In this document: positions 37,601 to 49,362 of the stretch, piece by piece
How positions within the stretch are numbered: position 1 is the first letter of the stretch
Layout of the letters: each line of letters begins with the position of its first letter
Assembly (NCBI GenBank): GCA_905221605.1
Contig: CAJNDS010002727.1
Coordinates: 82,001-146,000 of the forward strand
DNA: 64,000 nucleotides
Direction of reading: 5' to 3'
Source of the DNA: Symbiodinium natans
Taxonomy: Eukaryota > Sar > Dinophyceae > Suessiales > Symbiodiniaceae
The notes under the pieces: model-generated
Databases searched by the model: none
What the model was told of the DNA's origin: nothing
Seen by the model: only the letters and a program-made list of their open reading frames with translations
Translations under genes and position numbers: made by a program

Positions 37601-38615
37601 GTGACTAGCATTAGAGCTGAGCCCTCTCACGGGGCGCCACACCATCAATGGCCATGTACACGAGCCGTTTTGGCCTGTGAGGGGATCTTCAATCATGTTG
37701 TATAAGGGTCAAAGTGTGCACTCAGGATGCAGAGTTCTTGAACTCCACGTACACATCAGTATGTTGCAGCATGCCTGACGATGCGAAAAAGGCGATCGAG
37801 GTACAGGAAGATGTTCTCGTACCTCGCAGATGTTGTCTAGATATGTCGCATCCAACACCGGGCATGTGGCGTGTAAAAGTGTGACTGGGCTAGTATTCTT
37901 GCAGACTGGCAGCATATGTTCCTCATCTTCTGGTGCCGGCCCATCTTCGGGATGACAGCAAGGATGGATAATTCCTGCAAAAATAATGCAGCAAAATAGT
38001 TACAAGGGATCGCGACAAAGATGTCAGTACTTCTTGCTTGCTGTACGTGCAAGGTTCTCAGTTCTCTGAAAGCAAGAAATTGCAGCCAAGGCACCGTTCA
38101 TGTCGAGATAGAGGTTGTCGAAGTCACCATTCGGAGCCTGGGGCAAGTACCGCGTCCTCCTACTCAGCACAGCTGGTCAGATTTGGCGAGTTCGCCGATT
38201 TGAGCACACAACGCAATCCCAACAGCGAGTTATAGACTGAGTGCTGCACATCCTCATCTAGATCCACAGGCACCATTCGGCCATCCATCTCGACCGGTTC
38301 TCTTTCGATGGTGTCGCGGATGACCTTGGGATACCTGACACAAATCCATCCTCGGCTGCACCGCTTCAGAACAAGACACTAAAGATGATGACAGCATTCT
38401 CATGTGGTGGAAGAATGCATCAGCGAAAAGACGTGAGAGATGCCGGTGCAAGAGGGCCCCTTTGCTGAAGACACAGCTGGGGAACAGGAGCTACAGCTTA
38501 CAGAGTTTGAATCTCCCAAGCAGGGAGTGAACTTTTTCGTGATGGATCGCTGTCTACTTAGTCTACTAACTTAGCCTCCTGCGGATGAGCGGCTGAAGAA
38601 GGTCGGAACACCCAT
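28211..38615 (-). CDS. XRN2/Rat1-type 5'-3' exoribonuclease, at least 28 exons (whole-gene span)
   Basis: A processive 5'-3' exoribonuclease acting on 5'-monophosphate RNA. The Rat1/XRN2 branch is nuclear and works in transcription termination and rRNA/RNA decay. The start ATG is at 38615 (MGVPTFF, the invariant XRN N-terminus). All the acidic active-site motifs of the family are present: [31 protein letters not shown] and [15 protein letters not shown] zinc knuckle ([14 protein letters not shown]) and a linker with PAKRQR, possibly a nuclear signal, favour XRN2/Rat1 over cytoplasmic XRN1. The gene is cut into short exons. Of about 26 donors I could resolve, 16 are GT and 10 are GC, with AG acceptors mostly followed by G, and reading phase is kept at most joins. 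The exon carrying the PFEQLM-type motif and the final exon with the stop codon were not found, so the 3' end is open. Identity is very secure. Confidence 0.96.
32745..35705 (-). CDS. XRN gene, central exons: active-site core, zinc knuckle and linker
   Basis: Exons on minus: 35705-35557 ([22 protein letters not shown] donor); 35445-35388 ([19 protein letters not shown]); 35228-35162 ([10 protein letters not shown], first half of the zinc knuckle; GC donor); 35107 to about 35078 (TGHVASEC, second half); 34975-34941 ([11 protein letters not shown]); 34872-34800 ([22 protein letters not shown] donor); 34732-34717, a 16-nt micro-exon encoding CVDDF; 33997-33890 ([15 protein letters not shown]); 33768-33649 ([22 protein letters not shown] donor); 33568-33434 ([20 protein letters not shown]); 33356-33296 (Gly/Gln-rich); 33206 to about 33112; 33030-32959 ([11 protein letters not shown]); and probably about 32820-32745 ([18 protein letters not shown]). 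The knuckle is split exactly by an intron. The Gly-rich and Lys-rich linker is family-typical but poorly conserved. Confidence 0.93.
36475..38615 (-). CDS. XRN gene, N-terminal catalytic exons 1-9
   Basis: Exon limits read on minus: exon 1 from ATG 38615 to about 38580 (end unresolved); 38334-38250 ([18 protein letters not shown]); 38137-38095 ([12 protein letters not shown]); 37974-37911 ([20 protein letters not shown] donor); 37822-37775 ([17 protein letters not shown] donor); 37674-37631 ([12 protein letters not shown]); 37520-37474 ([16 protein letters not shown] donor); 36936-36862 (a charged helix, [18 protein letters not shown]); 36557-36475 ([17 protein letters not shown]). These match the family in order with almost no gaps, and phases agree at exons 2 to 9. 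A short exon is probably missing between 36475 and 35705, since the phase does not carry across. Confidence 0.95.
36783..36820. repeat. (GA)n microsatellite inside an XRN intron
   Basis: GAGA-rich run between XRN exons 8 and 9; on the coding (minus) strand it reads as a CT-rich tract. Confidence 0.85.
37111..37175 (+). repeat. Dispersed repeat family B, copy in an XRN intron
   Basis: AACAAGCAGGTCTGTCGCAA followed about 16 bp later by AAATACCCTCTGCAACG. The same two blocks, with similar spacing, recur at 55481-55546. It lies in the intron between XRN exons 7 and 8. Confidence 0.6.
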
Positions 38616-40722
38616 GGCTTCCAATCCAATTTGCTAAAGAAAAAGAGGCTACCCGCAACTACACTGCTCCGCGTGAAAGTTCAGTACAGTATGTCGTGTT
38701 CCCCAGTGAGGGGTGCGTTAGCAACTGAAGTGTATTCTATTGAAGTACGCGTATCCTGGTTCCCTTTGAAAGAGCACACATAGAAACAAACCAGTCGTCA
38801 GTAAGTCTTCTAAACAAGTGCGGCCCAACTGCTGTCCACTCACGACGAAACCTTAAATAAAACAGTGCTTCTTGTAAACCTCTGCCCTTCCATGAGATTT
38901 ACTTCGGCTGCGGGCGGAGAGCTGTGCTGGAACATGAACATCACGAGCCAACAACGTGTATACAATTGTCTCAACTGGAAAACCTTTGTGGTGCGAGTTC
39001 CAATGCCGGCAATGCTTTGTTGGGCTTCGCGCCTGAAACCCGGTAGTTTATGTGCAGGTAGGTCTGCGTCAGCGCCAAGTAGGTCAAAGCGATCTCAGAT
39101 GTTGAGCGCATGTATTCGGGCTACACTCGAGCTGCACCGACAGCAGCCATGCATCGCAAGACTTCTGCCTGTGCATCGGGTCAATATGATATGCCATGCT
39201 GGGCGTGGCACCATCATGCTCGCACCAACAATGCATGCGGCGACCTTGCAGAAGTCTGAGACAGAGCTTGGGTGTCAGCATGTCGCTTGGTATCTTAGTC
39301 ACAGTACGACACATGGCGTAGAACCATCTTAGCATGTTCTCACTATTCTTCGCCAAAGGAAGCAAAGGCACGAAGGCTAGAGATCTACTACTCGTAGCAT
39401 TTTGACAGAGCGCGCCACAACCATTCATGCCTTTGAAAGGTTGTCACGAAGTGGCGAAAATAGACATCTACAGTTCACAGAATTTTCAACGGCAAGCCAC
39501 ATTTTCAAGGGCAAGCACGCCGAATGCAAATGCCAAGGGATCTAACTACCATACCATGCATGAGCATCACACCCGCTAAACTCCAAATTGACACTGCGTC
39601 GCCCTTCCCTTACCTTAAGGTCACTTCTTCAAGCCTCCCTAAACCCCAAACTCCCTAAACCCTTTACGAAGCTCCGGAAGTTGCCCGAAGGGCCTCCAAG
39701 GGCTTGGAGGACGCATCTCCGTCAGAGCCCTGCGCTTTCGAAAGCTTTCTGGGGTTCCGTTGAGACGGCCAAACGGAGGTTTTCTTCGCTAGTACAGTTA
39801 GTACAGTTGGGTATCTTGTGTGCACTGCTACCCATTGCTACGCACTGCACAGTTTTGTGGGGCGGTGCTCTGAAAAGTGGTGCACGGTGCAAAGTCGGAA
39901 AAGACGAAGATGCCGTGATGGACACAGAGAGGAAGAAAGCGAATGTTTTTAGAGAGAAAGAAAACCAAGTTAAATTCATGAGACATCGTGAAGCTGCATT
40001 CGGAGTACGTGTCAGTACTCTTGGGAGCCGTGGCCTCTGAGAGTTCGTCTGAGTCCCCATCATCGCCTCGTTCAGTCAATCGGGCCGTATACTCGACTCA
40101 ATTTTCAGCAGCACACATTGCAACTGTGTGCGCGTCAGCTCAGACCATCATTCTGTGTCAGCGGATCCCAGGTTGTTGGGGCCGTAGCCATTGGAGCTTT
40201 GCCTGTACCTAGGGCAAGCGAGACTGCTCTGACAACTGCTGGGTGTCGTATGGTGTCGGAACAATGTCGAGGCCACTTGCTGAGGCCTCGACTTCCCCAT
40301 CAAAGCTCTTGAGGATTCACCATGATGAACTCCATGAGCCCTGCAAGAATGACACGCGTTCTCGCATAATCTTATACATATTCCGCCCAAACCTCGGGCC
40401 GCAGGTGTACGGGGCTGTACAGGAGTAGGAATGACCCCCCTAAAAAAGCAGCCACCTGCATTCGCACGCGCTCCCTGCACATTTTCTTGCCCTCATGAGG
40501 AACAAGCTACTTGCGGTAGAAATATTGTAAGGCCTCCAAGACATGCCCCAAACCCCGACCCTTCCGCCCCCCCCCCCCCCCCCCGTTCCGGAGGTACTTG
40601 CACTGAAAGATTTCCCGTCCTTCCCGCCAATGCATGCGCGCCTCACGACCCCGCCTTGGGCTACCCTCCAAACAGCTATACTTGGTGACCTTTGCCTCGC
40701 TGCTGCCCCGCCTACGAGCCCC

Positions 40723-40748
40723 GGCCGAGGCGGGTCGCGTAGCGTTAA
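40723..40748 (+). repeat. Dispersed GGCGGGTCGCGTAGCG motif, copy 2
   Basis: GGCCGAGGCGGGTCGCGTAG continuing CGTTAA. It is identical over this block to the copy at 51417. It is preceded by C-rich sequence including a poly-C run about 150 bp upstream. Confidence 0.85.
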
Positions 40749-41271
40749 CCATATGAGCTATGAGCGTTGTACGTGTAAACAGAAAACATATACGTATGCT
40801 TGGTAAGCGTGAGCGACTTAAACGATGAAACAGATGCAGAAATCATCATGGCGAGCTGTGTCAAGATATCCTGCCAGTCAATGCCAAGTCCCAAGGCACC
40901 CGGCGACGCTGCCATTTCCATTCGATGGTGGAGGTGCGATGATGTCTTTATCATCTGCACAAGCCACCGCCTTCCAAGCCCATGTTATGCTCACGATGCC
41001 ATTTCAAAGTTTAAGATGCTTTAAGGTTCAAAGGGCATTTGTGCCCTCTCCACTCTGGTTCCGTTTCTGCCATGTCATGCAGCAGCGGCCTCACAAGGAA
41101 ACGACTCATCCTCCTCTGCCGCATACTTGCTTCCATCCTGACAGGCTGACAGGCATCTGGCAGATGTTGTACCACACTGCTCCGCCTGCCGTGGTGCTAG
41201 GGACTGGGAAACAAAAGCCGCGCCTCCTCTGCTGGCTGCACCTCAGGAAGTGTCAAGAACTCAGCTGCCTG

Positions 41272-41323
41272 CAGAGACACTCTGCAGACACTCTGCAGAC
41301 ACTCTGCAGACACTCTGCAGACG
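41272..41323. repeat. 11-bp tandem repeat (ACACTCTGCAG)
   Basis: Four to five head-to-tail copies of ACACTCTGCAG, nearly perfect. Confidence 0.9.
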
Positions 41324-41783
41324 CTGTAGAAGAACAGCAACTCAGCAACTCAGGAGCTGGCTGACCATGCCAATAAAATAGTTCCAATGCAGTACCTGTC
41401 TGCTTCCCGAGATTGTTCCATCACCTGCTTACGCTTGCTTTCGCTGTCTGACTGCAGAGCACGACATCGCTGGCCAACGTGGGCACGAGATGAAGTACCA
41501 GTAGCCATGTGTGAAAAAGCCCTGCACAGCCAAGGACGGCAAGGACATTCAACAAATAGAGGTTAGAAAAACTCGCCCAGAAAAGCTAACTAGAGCATGA
41601 CCATCTCAAAGACATATCGCAACTCCTGCCAATAGGACCTTGTCGGACCCTGAGTGATGGCCTTGGGAGGCCTGAGGGGTTGTTTCCTTGGACCAGTATC
41701 TTATGATTCGACCTTGCTTTTTGCGGGCCATACACTGCTGATCTCGCTTCACGAAGGATACTCTTTCACGTGCATTTCCTTAC

Positions 41784-44295
41784 AGCTGTTTGCCATCTCG
41801 TGCACGACGCGGCCGTTCACAGAAACGAAAGACAAGTGCAGAAGGGAACAGACCTTCTTCGCTCTGGGAACCGCGCCCCGAAGAGCGTGTCGCCGGGGCC
41901 GGGCATGTTGGCGATGCCTACAATGAGCCTGTTGTCAAGACAGTCGGCTGATTGCATAGACACAGGTGGGCGGCTAAGCTCTGGGCATCATAATGCACGG
42001 CTGGGTGAAGCGCATTGGGGCCTTGAGACATTCGACAGACATCGACAGCTAGAGAGCGTTCTGCTCATCAAGCAGAAGGATGCCAAGGGCCCATCCAGGT
42101 TCATCACGTAGGCTTGCATAGATACATACAGGTCATCAGGGATGAAGGAAGGCCTTGGGGCGCAAACGATCGGGATGGCGAGGAGGCTTGCTTTTGTTGG
42201 CTCTGGTGCCCAATTTGTTCCGTGAGTGTACTACTGGGTTCCAGCAGAGCGCGCACACACGCACGCGAGACGTTAATATCGACGATTCCCCATAGGCTCG
42301 GATGCGCTCGTCTAGCTACTACATGCCCGAGACGCTCTCGCCTAGGCCCTAGACATGCGCACCGGAGAGCCAGGAGACCATGGAAATTCCCAGTGATGTC
42401 TCTCAGCATGTTGTCGTTGTGGATCACGCTCCGCATGCCCGTGCGGCTACCGGAGTAAACAGATAAATTTTCGCATCGCACCCAGCATCCAATCATGCTC
42501 TCGTCTCGGTCCGGCTTAAGTCGCTCCATGTCGCGACGACGCTCTCATCCTGGGCTCTTGGACAGGTTCGGTGCGTGCGTCGGGGGTCGGATGGGGGGAC
42601 CTGGTTTTGACACGTGCAAGTCACATGAAAGTTCAATCACAACCCATCCATCCGAGACGTTGGTTGGGATTTCTTGGTAACACTCAAGCACAAATACTCA
42701 TACTCATCCGAATTAGTGTCGTAGAAAGTACGTACGCTGCTTGCTACAATGCTAAAGCATGCCTGCTGCAGGAGCTTCCGCGGAGGTGTGCTTCTGCAAA
42801 AATTTCGCCCCCTGGCTCCCGGCCATATGTCCGCATCTAATTATCTTTGATTAAAAGAAGCTGCTCAAATGGTTTGGCTTCGTTGGCGTGGCTCTATTGC
42901 AGCGGGGAGGGTGGTGGGGTGCACCCTCGAAAGCAATGCTCGGGCGGTCCTGCTTGAGCCAAGCAGTACACCTCCTCACGGGCAGCACCAAATGCTTCAT
43001 CCAGGCCCCTGTAATTCCGGAGCTGCTGAAGGTGCGTCGGCGTAGGCGGCCGATGCTGCAAAAAACTGAATTAGCGTGTTTTGGGCAACGTCAATCAAGG
43101 TCAAACTGACTGCGAAGCGGCCCCCCTTGTTTGCACCAGCGTTTGTTTGTCCACGACTTGCAGGTTGATACAGGACCATGTGAACTGCCACAGGATCAGT
43201 GGACAGGACCGGAGTAGCGACTCCTGCAAGATGCTTCAACTGCTTCAACTCTCAACGGCTAAGCGCGGAACCTGAGGAGAATGAAGAAGAGCAGTAAGAA
43301 TTGCACAGGCGGAAGCTGACAAAGCCAAGGGCATCACTGCAGTTCAGCTGTGGCTGTGAGCTTGAAACATCTTGCATCTGAGGACGTTCGGCTTCCAAGC
43401 TTGGACAGGTGGGGTCAGTACATACTTGTATTTTGCAAGTTTTGTTACAGCTGCAAACGTGCGCAGGGACGCCTGACAGAATAGTTTCTGTTCTGCGTTC
43501 TGCAGCGTCGCGCTGCCAGGCTCTAAAGCACAAATCAGCACAATCGACCAGTCCCAAGTCAGTGAATATGTGGCAAGACAAACCACCGAGCCATCGTCAG
43601 CCATTAAGCATGCCAGGCACACGATCATGGCATTGTAGCTAACCACGAAAGCGGAGCAAGGTAGCCGACTGGACAGCAAGCAAACTTACATATACCTGGA
43701 CTAAGGATCTGGCCTTGTGGAGAAGTGCTGCTCATGTTTCAACACCAAACCCAACCGGCCAACTCTGGTTTACACCGGCCTGTCATACAGCCAGTTGATG
43801 ACATCGATGTACGCATCCCCATCCGCAAACCGATGGCCGTATCCTTCCATGTTTTCTCTGACAGGTACTTGTACAAAACCACAGTTGTGCGGAGATGTAC
43901 AGTATGATACAGTGTGTCTGCCGTCCGCTCATTGGCCTGGAGTATGGTTCGAGGCAAACCTCGATGCAGGAACAAGCAAGTTCCGGCCCGGCATGTAACC
44001 ACCCAACGGGTCTGCCTTTCGATCGCCGCTGCATCGTGGAGCCATTTGATGTCCGGCAGGGTGAATTCAGTCTGCGAGGCATTGTAAGAGTGCACTGTCA
44101 CAGTCCAACAGCTTGCAGGAACCCCGACATGTCTGGGGAGCCTGGATCAATGGTATGTGAGTACCGACGATGATGCAAAACCTGTGCAACTACACATCAA
44201 CTACACATCATTTCTACGTCTCCGAGGGCACGGATGGATTCTGAGCCCTGGTCACGCAGAAAGGAAGGAGAATCCACTGCCATAAACGGCTTCCC
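41784..44295 (-). CDS. Several exons of an unidentified gene, one resembling a MORN repeat
   Basis: Coding-like exons with good splice sites occur in order on minus. 44295-44218 encodes GKPFMAVDSPSFLRDQGSES and is 78 bp with a GTAGAA donor. 43857-43780 is also 78 bp, encodes GYGHRFADGDAYIDVINWLY and ends at a GC donor; the G-x-G-x-x-F-x-D-G-x-x-Y pattern fits a MORN repeat, a membrane- or scaffold-associated motif. 43022-42950 encodes NYRGLDEAFGAAREEVYCLA. About 42455-42379 encodes SVIHNDNMLRDITGNFHG before GTCTCC. 41853-41784 encodes LHLSFVSVNGRVVHEMANS before GTAAGG. Whether these belong to one gene is not shown. Coding is likely because all keep to the minus strand and have donor/acceptor pairs; function unknown. 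Confidence 0.45.
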
Positions 44296-46860
44296 CTGCA
44301 AGCGAGCAGAGCCATCCACACGGCATCTGTCCGATTCCCAACCAGACACTTTGCTCTGCCTCTTTTGCTGCTGTGCAATAGGCGCGAACCGATATTCACG
44401 GCCCACACATCTTCAAGCTTGAGCGCTGTGTGAAATAGAAGGTGGTGTCGTGCTTTCATTGCCGAACTCTTTCCTTGGACTGTTTCGACATGCGGCTGAC
44501 GGGCCTGCAAACTCGGTTCCTTTGCAAGCTCGATCCTTCATCCAGGCTGTCGGCCTGGCTAGCAAGAAAACCCTGACAGACAGCAAAGACTCGGAACAAA
44601 GTCTCTCGCAACGGTGGGCGGCACCCTAGCATCTCTGGACGAGCTCAGATGGAGCGGGCTGGTCACCTCCGGAACAGGATGCCAGGCCTTGGGGCCTTGG
44701 GGCCTTGGGGCCTTGGGGCCTTGGGGCCTTGGGGATGATGCATGCACCCAGAAACAGCGGCACGGAGGGCCTGCTCGCCTGCGGTGCTCCACTCTGGCCA
44801 GGAGCTGGTGTACATGTAAAGCTGAAGCCTTGGCAAAACGTGGCGAGCTGCTGCGTGCATCAGGAGGTCTCAGGATCGAAATGCAGCTCGGTGCCGTGCG
44901 AAACAAACAGAGTGAACATCCCTGTCATGAAAAACTGGAGGCCCGGAAACCTCGTTTCCGATGCTCCACCGCAAAAGAAAGCAGTTAGGCAATTGCTGAA
45001 ACATGCCAAACATGTTGTTGATAACGCTCAGGCCGGGACTTGTACACAACAAGAAAGCCATGGACGTCTTCAGGGTCCCACCTGCACTCTCAGCGAGCTA
45101 GTTCTGTCCATAGATGAGGGCGCACAGGCGCTGCCACGATTCAGGGCTGCTTGCTGACATCGCAAAGAGAAAGAGGATCAATGCATTGTTGGCAGCGCCA
45201 ATCCCTTGACAAGACATGCGGGTCCGGGCCACGAGCCTGAAGTCTCGAAACACAAAGTGGCCTTGTACCACCCGCCTCACACAGAGGCAAAGGGACTGAA
45301 CCAACAATTCGCAGGCCTCCCAGAACCCAAGCACTAGCACTGAGGCCGGCACAGAGAGGTGGCAAAGCCCTGAAACGTGGCTGCCCAAGTGCTGAGAGGC
45401 AGCTCAAGGCGCCAGAGATAATCCTGAGAGGTACAGCCAAAAACAAAACAGCACTTCCGATCCTCTCACATCCCTCACTACGAAGAACCGTGCCGCTTCC
45501 TTGTAATGAGAACACAGCCAAGCTCTGTGCAGTTCAAGGCTCCCAAGCACATAGCACCGCAATGACTGTCAGGACGGCACCGCCGGTGACATAGCGCTGC
45601 ACAGGGCAAAGCGTGGCAGCGACGCAGGGCTGCGGTCCCCGTTCTTACCAGGAAAAGTACATGGGAATTGTCTAGGTACTCTTCTTTTTGATAGCCATTC
45701 CGTGTCGTTCCTTCCTTACACGCTCAGGGAATGGGCATCTCACTCGCACCCTGTCTCTCTGTCAATCTCATACTCACCCGTTGACACTCACAGCCTTCAC
45801 AAGGAAACGCCCGGAAGGCTATACATTTTTTGTACAGGCACACATGCTAGATACTTCCCCATGCTTCCTATTGCCAAGCACGGATGGAACTTGCAAAGAA
45901 CCACCTCCCAACTCGACCTCGCTCATCCGCTCTCCAAACACTCGGCCCCAGACCATGTCATTCCCGGCAGTGCCCGTGGCAAACAACTGGCCAATTTGCA
46001 CGCTCAATGCTGGATGCAGGATTTGCGTGTGCCGCACTTAAGAGATTCGCCGAGACTATGAGGCCTCAGCGTGTTGAGATCTATGGCACATGGTCAGCTC
46101 TCTAACTTGTGGTGAGTTTGTACTTTTATGGGGCAACCCGAGAAAGTGTCGGCTCTGGGAGGCACTGCAAGAAGGACCCTAGAGGGAAATCATAACCTAC
46201 AGAACTGACGCTGTGTCATAACACATTAACGATTGAACTACGAACCGCAACCCCCGACAAAAGCAGCGTGAATATGTTTGGAAAACGGATCTGCGTCTTG
46301 AGCTGGCACCGAAACCCAAAAATCGACCGACGGCAAACGTATGAACTAAATCGAACAAGAGCTTAATGAACAACTAAACCTGCTCATGTTTCCAAAAGCG
46401 CCCGAACTTTGATTTTAAGCTATTGCGACGTGATGAACCTTTAGCTGGTGAATGCGAGCAACACATAATTTGCTGACACCTCTTTTTGAAATCCGAGGGT
46501 GTGGGGTGAAAGTCGGCTTGTGATTAGGTGCGTATCTTCAATACTCAACACCAAAGGTCCCTCGAAAAGCAAGCTCTTGAACTTGTGCTGATCTCATATC
46601 TCCTGTCTGCTCAGGTGTCCATCCTGGTCCGTAGCTGCGACATCGGAATTTCCCACATCACGACCGACGCCCAAACACCTCTGTGGCCCTCAGGCTCAGC
46701 CCATGAGCCCTGTCAGTCTCAGATATCAGGTTGGGGGAATGGTTGGGAACTGTATTACTGTCGGTCAATCAGCTGATGCATGCTGATGCAAGCCGGCTCG
46801 ACTATTCCAGACATTGACGTCGCCATGCCGTAAACAATTGGCAAGGCCTGGACAGGACAC
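44296..46860. other. No firm gene; possible WD40-like segment near 45.83-46.04 kb
   Basis: On minus, about 46036-45826 encodes QIGQLFATGTAGNDMVWGRV, which faintly resembles a WD40 strand (F-A-T-G-x-x-x-N-x-x-x-W). No splice sites or neighbouring repeats support it. Around 45115-45390 two overlapping minus frames are both hydrophobic, which more likely reflects base composition. The rest shows nothing. Confidence 0.3.
44687..44734. repeat. 8-bp tandem repeat (CCTTGGGG), about six copies
   Basis: Perfect head-to-tail CCTTGGGG units. In one plus-strand frame they would give a Gly/Leu/Trp/Pro run, but no gene supports that frame. Confidence 0.95.
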
Positions 46861-46870
46861 ATTCACTCAC

Positions 46871-46993
46871 CTGCTCCCGCCCAAACACAGCATGCATGGT
46901 CGCCGGTACTCCACGCTGACGTGGCCTTTCTCCTGAAAGGCTGCAGCAGGCGGATCTTCTCCTGCACGGGGCAATCAAACAGGGTGAACAGCT
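46871..46993 (-). CDS. Coding-like exon ending at a consensus GTGAGT donor
   Basis: A minus-strand exon after GCTGCAG (about 46993) ends precisely at a G|GTGAGT donor at 46871. Two frames are open: one encodes LFTLFDCPVQEKIRLLQPF, another contains GHVSVEYRRPCMLCLGG. No family is recognised and the frame is undecided. The perfect donor is the main evidence. Confidence 0.35.
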
Positions 46994-48276
46994 GCAGCCT
47001 GGGCCAAGTGCTGAATTCTACACTCCACAACACAACATTGCAAAACTTCATCATTACAAGATCTCTCTCCTTCACCAGAGAGCAGCTAGCTAGCTGCTAG
47101 TTAACTGTCCAAACCAACACTGCCCGTGCCAGCCACCACTGCTTACATCTGCTTCCCGGGAGTAGCCTGGAGCCTGGGTTACACTTCACAGCCTGTATTC
47201 AAGATTATCGACTCTCCCATAGCTCCTGTGCGGGATCCGCTGGTGCCGTGGCCTGGCTTGTGTCTGCAAAGAAACTGTCTGCCGCTTTTTGACTGCTTTG
47301 TACTCATCTGCTGCATTGTGTGAGGGAACTGCGATCGCCAGCGCTTGTACAAGCTGGGTAGTGCCGTACAAAACGCCCAGCCTCATCGTCACTCGGATCT
47401 ATACACGTGACGAGGCTCGTGCCTGCAGGCGACAGCGATGGCCGACTCTGGACAGCCCCAAACAACTTGGCCGATTAGTAGGGTAGTATTTGGGGCCCCC
47501 AAAATCAAGCTTCTTGAAAGTTGTTTGCGAGCTGTTGGTGGCGGGACTGCTTCTACGGCCTCTTCTGGGCTTCTCCTGGGCCTCTTTCATGTAAGCGAAA
47601 CGCCCCGAATTCAGGTTTTAGGGCTTTGGGTGGTGGCTTTAGGTTTCGGATCTTGGGGTTGTAGCCTGGGAGCCTTCAAGCCTTTATTGACTCCAGAGCC
47701 TTCAAAACTTTCAAGTTTTAGAGCTTTTGGCTGCAGCCTCCAAGTTTCGGATCTTATGGGGTTGCGGGGGGAGTCAGGAGCTTCCTTGCCCCCCTGCCCT
47801 CCCAGGATTTATGCTAATTGAATTACATAATCAACATATTGGGGGAGCCACCCGCGAGAATTGGAGCCGCCAAAACCATGTCGATAGCGGTCTTTGGGCT
47901 TTACAAGGCCACTCAAGGGATTGGTGGGCGCGGGGCTGCCATTTCAACCAAAAGACAAAAACAAAGTCATAGAGTGCCCTGAATGCATGAAACTTTTCAT
48001 TCTCAGTGCCCCGTGCTTCCAGCTGCGAGCCCAAGCAAGCCGATGCTAGAGAGTCTAGAGACCGTCGTGGGGTCATGCATGATTCTGCCGCACACATGTC
48101 CTGAGGGATCTGAAGGGGCCGGATCATCGCGATATTCAAACTCTTCCAGGATGAACCAGGCTCAACACGTTGAGCTACTGCAAATACAGTAATGATGAGC
48201 TCACCAGCGCGCCTTCCTCACAGAATAGCAGGAGCGTGCCAAAGGTAAGCCTGGCATCGCAAGCACGGGCACGATG

Positions 48277-48480
48277 CACACATACATACATACATACATA
48301 CATACATACATACATACATACATACATACATACATACATACATACAAACATACATACATACATACATACATACATACATACATACATACATACACACACA
48401 CATACATACATACATACATACATACATACATACATACATACATACATACATACATACATACATACATACATACACATACA
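48277..48480. repeat. Long (CATA)n tetranucleotide array
   Basis: About 200 bp of near-perfect CATA repeats with a few CACA interruptions. Open frames across it in every phase are artefacts of the repeat. Confidence 0.98.
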
Positions 48481-48559
48481 TGCATAATTACACACATACA
48501 TACACACGTACATACATACTTACATAAATACATACACGTACCTACAGACGCACACATTC

Positions 48560-48895
<336 letters not shown>

Positions 48896-49190
48896 ATATG
48901 TATATACACCATTTTCAACGTCGTTCACATCTGTGGCAAAGTTTCTCATCTGCGCACCAAGAGCAATCCAACTTGCTGGCCAGACCCTGTCAGCCACACG
49001 GACGCATAGATCAGAAACGGGGAGCGATACCCTCCATCACAACCTCCGGGCTTCTTTGCATACAGCTGCAAGCAAGCCCTACCAGTTGCCTTGCAATCGG
49101 GCTCAACATGCTCAGCATGCCTGCGATTTGTCCCGGAAGCCCAAGGCTCATGTTGTCATAGGGGCGAGGCCTTAGTGAACGTAGTTAAAC

Positions 49191-49362
49191 TTAAGTGAGC
49201 TTCGTGAGCTTCTCCCACATGTGCCGCTGCACTGCCAGCGCTTTGACCTTCTGTCGCCGTGCTGAGAAGCGAGCCCAGCCCACTCAACGACCTTGCAGCA
49301 ATGCCAAGGGCCAAAGGCTGCCTTCTCCCACATATCCTGCAGAATCTCATTCAGCGAAGAGG
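49191..49362 (-). CDS. Last two exons of an unidentified gene
   Basis: The upstream exon begins at 49362 after CCACAG and encodes SLNEILQDMWEKAAFGPWH. Its donor is probably GC near 49285. The last exon begins at 49250 after GACAG, encodes KVKALAVQRHMWEKLTKLT and ends with TAA at 49191. The repeated M-W-E-K in both exons could be a helical repeat. More minus-strand coding-like sequence lies at about 49740-49978 (contains EAAAIAQQSLVLVCWMTERY), which may be earlier exons. Function unknown. Confidence 0.42.

Larger units (their letters stand above)
38616..41783. other. Upstream of XRN; no supported gene, several repeats
   Basis: The region that should hold the XRN promoter and trans-splice acceptor shows no motif I can defend. 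CCCTAAACCCCAAACTCCCTAAACCC-like telomeric words lie at about 39633-39665. A poly-C run lies at about 40567-40584. TGTCTGCAGAG-type 11-bp units are tandemly repeated at 41272-41323. No open frame here looks coding. Confidence 0.45.

Noticed and set aside
40180-40200. Partial match to the dinoflagellate spliced-leader sequence (CCGTAGCCATT)
   Set aside because: Only 11 bases agree and the remaining half does not match, so a relict spliced leader is not supported. The TTTTGGCTCAA at about 13613 is likewise only a half match.
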